The notes under the pieces: model-generated | Database searches by the model: none | Told to the model about the DNA's origin: nothing | What the model saw: the letters and a program-made list of their open reading frames with translations, nothing else | Source of the DNA: CAZFPN01 sp044370655 | Lineage (GTDB): Bacteria > Pseudomonadota > Alphaproteobacteria > Rickettsiales > Deianiraeaceae | DNA: 10,390 bases | Assembly (NCBI GenBank): GCA_044370655.1 | Contig: JBILVD010000042.1 | Location: 1 to 10,390 of the forward strand | Direction of reading: 5' to 3' | Part shown: positions 1 to 4,464 of the stretch, in pieces | Layout of the letters: each line of letters opens with the position of its first letter | How positions within the stretch are numbered: the first letter of the stretch is position 1 | Translations under genes and position numbers: made by a program

Positions 1-2
1 TT

Positions 3-27
3 CTCATCTAACAATATAGAAGATGAG
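3..27 (-). terminator. Possible hairpin downstream of the minus-strand membrane protein gene
   Basis: CTCATCT (3-9) and AGATGAG (21-27) form a perfect 7-bp inverted repeat with an 11-base loop, about 60 bases past the stop of the gene ending at 90. There is no clear U-run after it on the minus strand, so a role as intrinsic terminator is only a guess. The rest of 1-89 shows nothing else I can support. Confidence 0.25.
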
Positions 28-89
28 TATATAAAGATATACAAAATGATGATACAAATTATATCCCACTAAAACATAATTTCTTGGTT

Positions 90-728
90 TTAACATCTAC
101 CTATATAAATTATCTTTGCATACTTCCCCTCCCCCGCATTCTCCTCTTTATCAAGCTTGCTATCTGCCTTGTTTGGCTTCTTGTTGCTAAGAATGGTGGT
201 TTCTATATCTTTTTTGCTATCTTTTGCCCCATCTAACCTGCTTTTAATAAAGGTGGTTTCCATATCTCTTGTGTATTTTGCATTACTGTCAATATTGATG
301 GCTCCAATATCTCCGATGTTATTAAGTTCAATTTCTAGTTTATTGTTGTTTATGTTGATGTGGGGAGCGGGATTAGGTTGTGCATATGCCTCTTTTTGAG
401 AAAACATTGCAAACGGAATTTTTTCTCTGATGAATTTAATAACATAATCCCTGTTTTCCTCTTTCATTGACATTAAGATTGGACTTGCTAATAAAACTAT
501 TGGGCAAAAAAGAATATTTTTTAAGGATTTTAAAACGTCCATGAAACCTTCTTTGCAGTGTGATATGCATTGCTGTGCTTTATTTGAAAATCCAAATAAT
601 TTGCATACACAGGCACTTAAAAGCCCGAATATAGCCCTAAAAGAGCCAACTACTAATTTGAATGCAGACGTGACGAATATTGAAACCGAAAGTGCAATTC
701 CTAGTAATATACCTAAAACAAGCTCCAT
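90..728 (-). CDS. Hypothetical membrane protein, 212 aa
   Basis: I do not recognise the family. Residues about 3-22 form a strongly hydrophobic helix beginning right at the N-terminus. A second hydrophobic stretch follows at about 26-46 and a third at about 68-88 (ILFCPIVLLASPILM). Cysteines lie at 40, 42, 54, 58 and 75, near the membrane part. From about 89 onward the protein is hydrophilic, with a PNPAPH segment followed by an N/I-rich stretch, then a lysine/aspartate-rich tail. That tail contains two tandem 19-residue units (about 148-185; METTFIKSRL... and IETTILSNKK...). The ATG at 728 is preceded by a good minus-strand promoter about 90 bases away and by a reiterated AT-rich leader. No clear Shine-Dalgarno sequence is seen. 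The gene is divergent from the DUF3800 gene. Coding status is supported by the promoter, by clean membrane-plus-tail architecture and by a codon-phased internal duplication. Function is unknown. Confidence 0.7.
   Translation of the reverse strand: MELVLGILLGIALSVSIFVTSAFKLVVGSFRAIFGLLSACVCKLFGFSNKAQQCISHCKEGFMDVLKSLKNILFCPIVLLASPILMSMKEENRDYVIKFIREKIPFAMFSQKEAYAQPNPAPHININNNKLEIELNNIGDIGAINIDSNAKYTRDMETTFIKSRLDGAKDSKKDIETTILSNKKPNKADSKLDKEENAGEGKYAKIIYIGRC
158..271. repeat. 57-bp tandem duplication inside the membrane protein gene
   Basis: Bases 158-214 and 215-271 align end to end without gaps. They share TGCTATCT at the left and a GGTGGTTTC.ATATCT block at the right. The unit is 57 bp, exactly 19 codons, so the reading frame is kept. 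The copies have diverged a good deal in the middle, so the duplication is not very recent. Confidence 0.7.
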
Positions 729-755
729 AATATGCTTAATTAAACTTTATTTAAG

Positions 756-804
756 TTTATGCTTATAGCAGTTAATTAATTTTATGCTTATAGTGTTTAA
801 TTAA
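756..804. repeat. 25-bp direct repeat in the divergent intergenic region (possible operator)
   Basis: TTTATGCTTATAG occurs at 756-768 and again at 781-793. Each copy is followed by a similar TTAATTAA-containing block, giving a period of 25 bp. A shorter relative (TATGCTTAATTAA) lies at 731-743. The core TTTATGCTTA recurs at 852-861, just before the -35 box of the DUF3800 gene. The copies fall in the 5' leader of the minus-strand gene, so a DNA-binding regulator acting on one or both divergent promoters is plausible but unproven. Confidence 0.45.
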
Positions 805-815
805 GTTTCAAAAAC

Positions 816-844
816 ATTATAACATAGTAAAAATAAAAATGCAA
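816..844 (-). promoter_or_regulatory. Sigma-70-type promoter for the minus-strand membrane protein gene
   Basis: On the minus strand there is a TTGCAT -35-like box (839-844), a 17-base spacer, and a perfect TATAAT (816-821) with an extended TG two bases before it. The predicted transcript start is near 809, leaving a leader of about 80 bases that contains the direct repeats. Confidence 0.6.
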
Positions 845-868
845 GATATTTTTTATGCTTAAAAGGGT

Positions 869-896
869 TTGACAAATTGAATAGATGGTTTATGAG
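869..896 (+). promoter_or_regulatory. Promoter of the first DUF3800 gene
   Basis: A perfect TTGACA -35 (869-874) is followed by a 16-base spacer and TATGAG (891-896) as the likely -10. TATATA at 897-902 is an alternative with a poor spacer. The block GCTTAAAAGGGTTTGACAA (857-875) is nearly repeated at the second DUF3800 gene (2093-2111). The promoter overlaps the upstream in-frame ATG at 885, which argues that translation begins at 921. Confidence 0.55.
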
Positions 897-920
897 TATA
901 TAAGTGAATTAAAAAAGTCA

Positions 921-1631
921 ATGAGTAAATTTCATATTTTTTGTGATGAGAGTGGAATAATTCAAGAAAATTATATGGTTCTAGGCGGTATAATGTTTGA
1001 AAGTAGACATTACGAAGAACTGGATAACTTAATAAATTTGTGCAAAGGAAATAATTTAGAACACGAAATAAAGTTTGAAAAATTAAAAGGTGATTATAAT
1101 TATAAAATGTATTTAAATGTTATTGAAACTTTATTTGCAACTCAAAAAATACAATATCGCTGTGTTATTTTTAATAAAAATAAAATTAATCACAGTAAAT
1201 ACAATAATAACTGCTTAACAAAAAATCACGCATATGAACAAGGGTTTTATAAATTTTATTACCAACTTTTACATCACCAATTTATAAAAGAAAATATTAA
1301 TGCTAAATACTCAATTTATTTAGATGAAAGACCTCCACATTCTCAAACTGCTTTTAATATAGAAACTTTAAAACAAAGTCTCAACGCACCATATTTTAAA
1401 AACATAATTCCCACATTGGAATTTATCCCATCGTACAAATCTAACTTTACTCAAATTGCAGATTTATTAACTGGTAGTGTAAATTTTGTAAAAAATCAAA
1501 AAACTTCAAATAAAGAATATAAAAATAACTTTGTAATTTCTATACAAAATATGCTTAATATAAAAAATATTAGTCAAGACACTGGCAGAAAAATGGACTG
1601 GAAAGTATGGAATTTAATTTTTAATGAATGA
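921..1631 (+). CDS. DUF3800-family protein (first copy), about 236 aa
   Basis: The protein shows the signature motifs of DUF3800 (Pfam PF12686). It has an N-terminal FCDESG (D9, E10, S11, G12 counted from 921) and an EIKFEK block (about 49-54, the family's E-[LI]-K-[WF] motif). It also has YLDERP (D135, E136) and a C-terminal QIADLLTGSV (Q178, D181). The spaced acidic residues fit the RNase H-like fold proposed for this family, and a nuclease-like activity is possible. The family has no settled biochemical function and is often found on mobile or variable DNA. I chose the ATG at 921 over the in-frame ATG at 885. The promoter runs through 885-902, and 921 gives the compact MSKFHIFCDESG start typical of the family. 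The ribosome-binding site is weak. The gene is visibly more AT-rich than carB, which suits acquired DNA. Family assignment is confident; function is not known. Confidence 0.85.
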   Translation: MSKFHIFCDESGIIQENYMVLGGIMFESRHYEELDNLINLCKGNNLEHEIKFEKLKGDYNYKMYLNVIETLFATQKIQYRCVIFNKNKINHSKYNNNCLTKNHAYEQGFYKFYYQLLHHQFIKENINAKYSIYLDERPPHSQTAFNIETLKQSLNAPYFKNIIPTLEFIPSYKSNFTQIADLLTGSVNFVKNQKTSNKEYKNNFVISIQNMLNIKNISQDTGRKMDWKVWNLIFNE

Positions 1632-1692
1632 AAGCATTTTGCAAACAATGCACACCTGCGGTCAGCATTAACGCTCACAAACCACTTTCATT
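1627..1692 (+). other. Inverted repeat at the 3' end of the first DUF3800 gene
   Basis: AATGAAAG (1627-1634, overlapping the stop codon) is repeated in inverted form as CTTTCATT (1685-1692). Inside lies a smaller pair, GCATT/AATGC (1634-1651). The span could fold into a 3' structure. It has no U-run directly after it, so a terminator role is uncertain. The second DUF3800 gene has an inverted repeat of different sequence in the same relative place. Confidence 0.3.
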
Positions 1693-1809
1693 TAAACAAT
1701 CTTAATACTATATTTTTACTTTGTCAAGCAAAAAATTTTTAATATATAATTAAAAGTTTCAAAAACAGGTTTTTCAAGTGAAATCTGTGAATTCTCCTTA
1801 AAAATCTTC

Positions 1810-1965
1810 TCAAAAGCTCGCAAGCCTCACAAACTCGCTCAAATCCCTATCTCTTTTAGGCTTTGCACTTTGCTTAGGCTTCGCACTTTCCACAAACGCC
1901 TTTATATTTTCAAAATTATTATATACCTCCTTTCTCATAAAGTTCGCATTCTTTCCTATCTGCAT
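1810..1965 (-). CDS. Small hypothetical protein, 51 aa, inside repeat copy A
   Basis: Reading the minus strand from the ATG at 1965 gives a 51-residue, lysine-rich, hydrophilic protein (MQIGKNANFMRKEVYNNFEN to DLSEFVRLASF, stop at 1810). GAGG lies four bases before the ATG, a slightly tight but usable ribosome-binding site. Two other places keep pieces of the same reading frame. At 3201-3245 the end LSEFV..ASF-stop is preserved without indels, and at 4219-4277 the segment ARKEVYNNFEKVKAFVE is preserved, including a silent TAT-to-TAC change. Such frame retention suggests the sequence was once, or still is, coding. The frame is also open upstream of the ATG without another good start, so this could be the remnant of a longer gene. 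I do not recognise a family. Confidence 0.42.
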   Translation of the reverse strand: MQIGKNANFMRKEVYNNFENIKAFVESAKPKQSAKPKRDRDLSEFVRLASF

Positions 1966-1992
1966 TATACCTCGTTTAGGAAGGAGGAGGAA

Positions 1993-2050
1993 GCAGATTT
2001 TTACACTTATGGGGGTAGGTTTTGGACTTATGGTGGCAGATTTTAGGCTT
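1993..2050. repeat. 21/22-bp tandem repeat within copy A
   Basis: Units at 1993-2014 and 2015-2035 plus a partial unit at 2036-2050 share the pattern GYAGRTTTT..ACTTATGG. Copy C has one full unit (4312-4333) and the same partial unit (4334-4348). The two copies therefore differ by exactly one 21-bp unit, which suggests slippage. Confidence 0.55.
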
Positions 2051-2104
2051 GCTTTTGGCGGTTATACTTAAAAACTTAGGCTTAAAACTTACGCTTGAAA
2101 GGGT

Positions 2105-2134
2105 TTGACAAGTAAAGTTATCTATGTTTAGAAT
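2105..2134 (+). promoter_or_regulatory. Promoter of the second DUF3800 gene
   Basis: A perfect TTGACA (2105-2110), an 18-base spacer and TAGAAT (2129-2134, one mismatch to TATAAT). The predicted start is near 2141, about 20 bases before the ATG. The -35 box lies within the right edge of repeat copy A, so the repeat itself supplies part of the promoter. Confidence 0.6.
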
Positions 2135-2160
2135 GTTAGATATGGATAAATTTAAAAGTT

Positions 2161-3030
2161 ATGGAAAAAAGTTATGTTGTATATTGCGATGAAAGTGATA
2201 GGAAAGGAAAGCATTATTCTTATTTTTTTGGAATGATAGCTTTTGAAACCGAGAATTACTCACAAATAGAAAATTTTCTATTTAATTGCAAAACTGATAT
2301 CAATAATAACCCTTATAGGGGGGAGTTAAAATGGAGTAAAATTAGCAATTCGGCACAAGATGAATTTATTTATAAAAAGTTTATTGATGGCATTTTTGAC
2401 TGTTTGCAATCGGGGAAAATTTTAATTAGAATATTTTGTTGCGACAATATTTATATGGAATCTAGTTTTAATGATGAAATTTTGTCATTTCATAAATTAT
2501 ACTATACTTCTTTGGTTGGTAATTTTAAATATTTTAATATTAATAGAGTTCATTTTGATAGACTGCCATATCAAAATAAAGAAAAGATAAAAGAATTTAA
2601 AGAATTGATTGCAACTGGATTAAATGTTAAAGCTGACAATTTAATAGAAGTAGATTCTTCTAAGCACTCTTTTTCTCAAGCGATAGATGTTATTTTAGGT
2701 GCAATGTCTTTTAGATTAAATGACAAGCATAAACATAAAGAAAAAAATCAAAAACAAAGAGGTAAAAAAACGATTGCAAAAGAAAGAATGTATAAATATA
2801 TCATAAATAAAATTAGAATTTTAACTCCAGCTGAATATTATAAATATTTTGATATCAAGAGGAATACTCCTGTTTATGATAATTTAAGACAGAGCCGTCT
2901 TACATCTGATAAATATAGGCACTGGATACATATCAGTAGTTCTCAAATTGATAAATATTATGGAGATAAAAAGAAGGCGATATCTAGCAACCTATCTAGT
3001 AAACTAGCAAATCGGACAAGCGAAACTTGA
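2161..3030 (+). CDS. DUF3800-family protein (second copy), 289 aa
   Basis: A second DUF3800 (PF12686) protein, only distantly similar to the one at 921-1631 but with the same motif order. It has an N-terminal YCDES (D10, E11, S12), GELKWSK (E55-K59 region), HFDRLP (D133, R134) and a C-terminal SQAIDVILGAMSF (Q173, D176). These acidic positions match the putative RNase H-like active site of the family. Activity is inferred only. After the core there is a lysine-rich stretch (about 188-206) and a C-terminal extension of roughly 80 residues lacking in the first copy. The last 20 residues are low-complexity (SSNLSSKLANRTSET) and coincide with DNA that forms an inverted repeat with 3075-3084, so the C-terminus may have been altered by rearrangement. 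The ATG at 2161 follows the promoter by a short leader; there is no strong Shine-Dalgarno sequence. Strongly AT-rich, like the first copy. Confidence 0.85.
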   Translation: MEKSYVVYCDESDRKGKHYSYFFGMIAFETENYSQIENFLFNCKTDINNNPYRGELKWSKISNSAQDEFIYKKFIDGIFDCLQSGKILIRIFCCDNIYMESSFNDEILSFHKLYYTSLVGNFKYFNINRVHFDRLPYQNKEKIKEFKELIATGLNVKADNLIEVDSSKHSFSQAIDVILGAMSFRLNDKHKHKEKNQKQRGKKTIAKERMYKYIINKIRILTPAEYYKYFDIKRNTPVYDNLRQSRLTSDKYRHWIHISSSQIDKYYGDKKKAISSNLSSKLANRTSET

Positions 3031-3084
3031 CCATTCGGAGTACTAAACTCGCCTATTTTATAGATAGGACACAATTGCTAGTTT
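3001..3084 (+). other. Inverted repeat spanning the 3' end of the second DUF3800 gene
   Basis: AAACTAGCAA (3001-3010, in the last codons) is exactly reverse-complementary to TTGCTAGTTT (3075-3084), which runs into the left edge of repeat copy B. It parallels the 1627-1692 pair at the first copy in position, though not in sequence. Confidence 0.4.
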
Positions 3085-3100
3085 GTCAAGCAAAAAATTT

Positions 3101-3142
3101 TTAATATTATAATTAAGTTGTCCAACTTAATTATAATATTAA
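3101..3142. repeat. 42-base palindrome (20-bp arms, 2-base loop)
   Basis: Bases 3101-3120 and 3123-3142 are perfect reverse complements around a TC loop, ending in GTTG-TC-CAAC at the centre. The left arm resembles the corresponding part of copy A, but the right arm has no counterpart there. The segment may have arisen by an inverted duplication within copy B. In RNA it would form a strong AT-rich hairpin after the DUF3800 gene and could act as a bidirectional terminator or 3' stabiliser. Confidence 0.75.
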
Positions 3143-3200
3143 TTAATTTCAAAAAACAGGTTTGTCAAGTGAAATCTTTGAATTATCTTTGAATATCTCC

Positions 3201-3279
3201 TCAAAAGCTCGCCTGCATCACAAACTCACTCAAACCCCTCTCCTTAAAGCCTACTACCTACCCTTTTCAAAACTATTAG
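3201..3279 (-). pseudogene. Remnant of the 51-aa small ORF in copy B
   Basis: On the minus strand the last codons read KERGLSEFV.QASF followed by TGA at 3201-3203, matching DLSEFV..ASF of the ORF at 1810-1965 without an indel. Further 5' an NSFEK-like segment is still recognisable, but it is followed by in-frame TAG codons and a missing block. No start codon remains, so this copy is broken. Confidence 0.4.
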
Positions 3280-3290
3280 TTTAAAAAATC

Positions 3291-3319
3291 TTGACACAAA
3301 AAAGAAATTACAGTATATT
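3291..3319 (+). promoter_or_regulatory. Promoter of the 288-aa hypothetical gene
   Basis: TTGACA (3291-3296), a 17-base spacer and TATATT (3314-3319) form a near-consensus sigma-70 promoter. The predicted start is near 3326, about 20 bases before the ATG at 3347. It lies just outside the end of repeat copy B. Confidence 0.65.
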
Positions 3320-3346
3320 ATATAGTTATAACTAACTGACGATATT

Positions 3347-4213
3347 ATGCCAAACAACAAGAATAAATCAAAAATCAACAGCACTCTTTTTACAATAAAT
3401 GCCCGTCATCCTAGACCTCTAGTTACTGTGCATTTTGTTTCCTCTGAAGGCATCATACAGAATGTATATAAAATTCCATATAATATTCTTTTAGAGTATA
3501 ATTATTATGTTGAAAAAGAGAACGGTCATTTTACCGTTGAAGATGAATATAGCATAAGACAAGAATCGCAAAGTGCATATCATAATAGATATTACATGAA
3601 TATAAAAGATAGGAAGAATATTATTGAAGATGCCACAGTAAAGATATTTGGTGTAAAAGATGGATTAACTAGAAAGGGATACCAGCAAGATGTGCAAAAA
3701 AACAAATATGCAAATGAGTTTATAAAAGCTATAAACACGCAAACTAGTCAGTATATTACTATATTTAAAAGTGATTTAGATATTTTGAACGAGGAAACTG
3801 TGAATAAAAATTTTAAAATAAGAGCTGTAATAACTGACGCTACAGGAAAGGAGCATGTGAGACAAATTAAGCTAAATAATGAAGATTGGCAAGAACTTTA
3901 CAATAATAATAAGGTGGATTTAATAAAACTTAATAATGAAGCAAAAAATAAAAATTTTGTTTTAGATGGCACAACTCTTCCTAATTTAACTCAATCGAGG
4001 GTGGGGCTTCTTAATTTAAATGATGTGGTTAATAGTAATTCTACTCTTTTGCCGTCAATGCATAAAACTGATAGATCCACTTCATCAACTAATGCTAAAG
4101 GCACTTCAGTCTCTAAAACTAATGCTAAAGGCACTTCAGTCTCTAAAACTAACGGTAAAGGCACTTCAGTCTCTAAACTTCCTGACCCTAAAAAAACCTC
4201 TCACATAAGATAA
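3347..4213 (+). CDS. Hypothetical protein, 288 aa, with C-terminal decapeptide repeats
   Basis: I do not recognise the family. The protein has no signal peptide or membrane helix and looks soluble. Residues about 10-115 are a mixed, probably beta-rich region (PRPLVTVHFVSSEGIIQNVY). Residues about 130-205 form a second such region (FKIRAVITDATGKEHVRQIKL). The tail from about 240 is serine/threonine- and lysine-rich. It holds three decapeptides (TNAKGTSVSK, TNAKGTSVSK, TNGKGTSVSK; 248-277) and ends in the basic LPDPKKTSHIR. A flexible, basic C-terminus would suit a secreted effector or a nucleic-acid-binding protein, but nothing here proves either. It has its own promoter and is AT-rich. It sits exactly between repeat copies B and C, which suggests arrival as a unit. 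The stop at 4213 is only six bases before copy C. No terminator hairpin is seen after it. Confidence 0.75.
   Translation: MPNNKNKSKINSTLFTINARHPRPLVTVHFVSSEGIIQNVYKIPYNILLEYNYYVEKENGHFTVEDEYSIRQESQSAYHNRYYMNIKDRKNIIEDATVKIFGVKDGLTRKGYQQDVQKNKYANEFIKAINTQTSQYITIFKSDLDILNEETVNKNFKIRAVITDATGKEHVRQIKLNNEDWQELYNNNKVDLIKLNNEAKNKNFVLDGTTLPNLTQSRVGLLNLNDVVNSNSTLLPSMHKTDRSTSSTNAKGTSVSKTNAKGTSVSKTNGKGTSVSKLPDPKKTSHIR
4088..4177 (+). repeat. 30-bp tandem repeat, three copies, in frame
   Basis: Units at 4088-4117, 4118-4147 and 4148-4177 are phased with codons. The first two are identical, and the third differs only in AACGGT for AATGCT. Near-identity at the DNA level indicates recent expansion. Confidence 0.9.
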
Positions 4214-4218
4214 TTTTC

Positions 4219-4388
4219 CTTTCCACAAACGCCTTTACCTTTTCAAAATTATTGTATACCTCCTTTCTCGCAAAGCTCTAAATTATACCTCGTTTAGGAG
4301 GGAGGAGGGAAGCAGATTTTTACACTTATGGGGGCAGATTTTAGGCTTGCTTTTTGCGGTTATACTTAAAAACTTACGCTTAAATGGA
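4219..4388. repeat. Mosaic intergenic repeat, partial copy C (right part)
   Basis: It matches copy A from CTTTCCACAAACGCCTTTA through CCTCCTTTCTC, TATACCTCGTTTAGG, the purine-rich block, GCAGATTTTTACACTTATGG and GCGGTTATACTTAAAAACTT to CGCTTAAA. It lacks an internal segment of about 15 bases near 1951-1966, one 21-bp unit, and one CTTAGGCTTAAAA-like unit. It fills most of the gap before carB. On the minus strand 4219-4277 preserves the small-ORF frame (ARKEVYNNFEKVKAFVE), but a TAG at 4278-4280 cuts it off from any start, so the copy is broken. Confidence 0.65.
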
Positions 4389-4414
4389 AAATAAAATTTT
4401 AAACCATTTTTTAC

Positions 4415-4443
4415 TTGAAAAATAAATTTGATGGTATTAGTAT
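4415..4443 (+). promoter_or_regulatory. Possible carB promoter
   Basis: TTGAAA (4415-4420), a 17-base spacer and TAGTAT (4438-4443) resemble a moderate sigma-70 promoter. The transcript would begin near 4450, leaving no room for a ribosome-binding site before the ATG at 4453 but a short leader before the ATG at 4465. Confidence 0.4.
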
Positions 4444-4464
4444 TTTGTAAAAATGGATACGAAG

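Larger units (their letters stand above)
1720..2112. repeat. Mosaic intergenic repeat, full copy A
   Basis: This is the longest copy of a repeat that recurs in pieces at 3082-3279 (copy B, left part) and 4219-4388 (copy C, right part). The left edge is TTTGTCAAGCAAAAAA (1720-1735). Then come a CAGGTTT..CAAGTGAAATCT block, the small minus-strand ORF, a purine-rich AGGAAGGAGGAGG block (1978-1990), a 21-bp tandem repeat, GCGGTTATACTTAAAAACTT, and the right edge GCTTGAAAGGGTTTGACAA. The element fills most of the gap between the two DUF3800 genes. CCTCCTTTCT (1926-1935) can pair with AGGAAGGAGG (1978-1987), so an RNA hairpin is possible in the middle. Confidence 0.7.
3082..3279. repeat. Mosaic intergenic repeat, partial copy B (left part)
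   Basis: It starts with the same TTTGTCAAGCAAAAAA edge as copy A, just after the DUF3800 gene. It then follows copy A through CAGGTTTGTCAAGTGAAATCT, CTCAAAAGCTCGC and CACAAACTC to TTTTCAAAACTATTA. At about 3279 similarity stops and the promoter of the next gene begins. Compared with copy A it contains an extra palindromic segment at 3101-3142. Together with the promoter at 3291 it accounts for the 316-base gap 3031-3346. Confidence 0.65.

Noticed and set aside
157..399. Open frame on the plus strand opposite the membrane protein gene
   Set aside because: It is the antisense shadow of 90-728; it has no promoter or ribosome-binding site, while the minus-strand gene has both.
1632..1720. tRNA or small structured RNA remnant after the first DUF3800 gene
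   Set aside because: Only short inverted repeats are present; no cloverleaf, T-loop motif or CCA end could be found.
1993..2050. CRISPR array
   Set aside because: Units are directly adjacent without spacers, too few and degenerate; no cas genes are present.
1800..2070. Plus-strand open stretch of about 270 bases ending ADFRLAFGGYT
   Set aside because: There is no start codon until 2029, and copy C breaks the frame with indels upstream; the minus-strand small ORF is better preserved.
3101..3142. Integron-type attC site, suggested by GTTG-TC-CAAC at the centre of the palindrome
   Set aside because: The arms are perfectly symmetrical with no unpaired bases, the cores would be at the centre rather than the ends, and GTTGTCC does not fit GTTRRRY. 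The genes also carry their own promoters.
4020..4208. Plus-strand frame with reiterated KALQSLKL
   Set aside because: It is the +1-frame reading of the decapeptide repeat at the end of the 288-aa gene and has no separate start signals.
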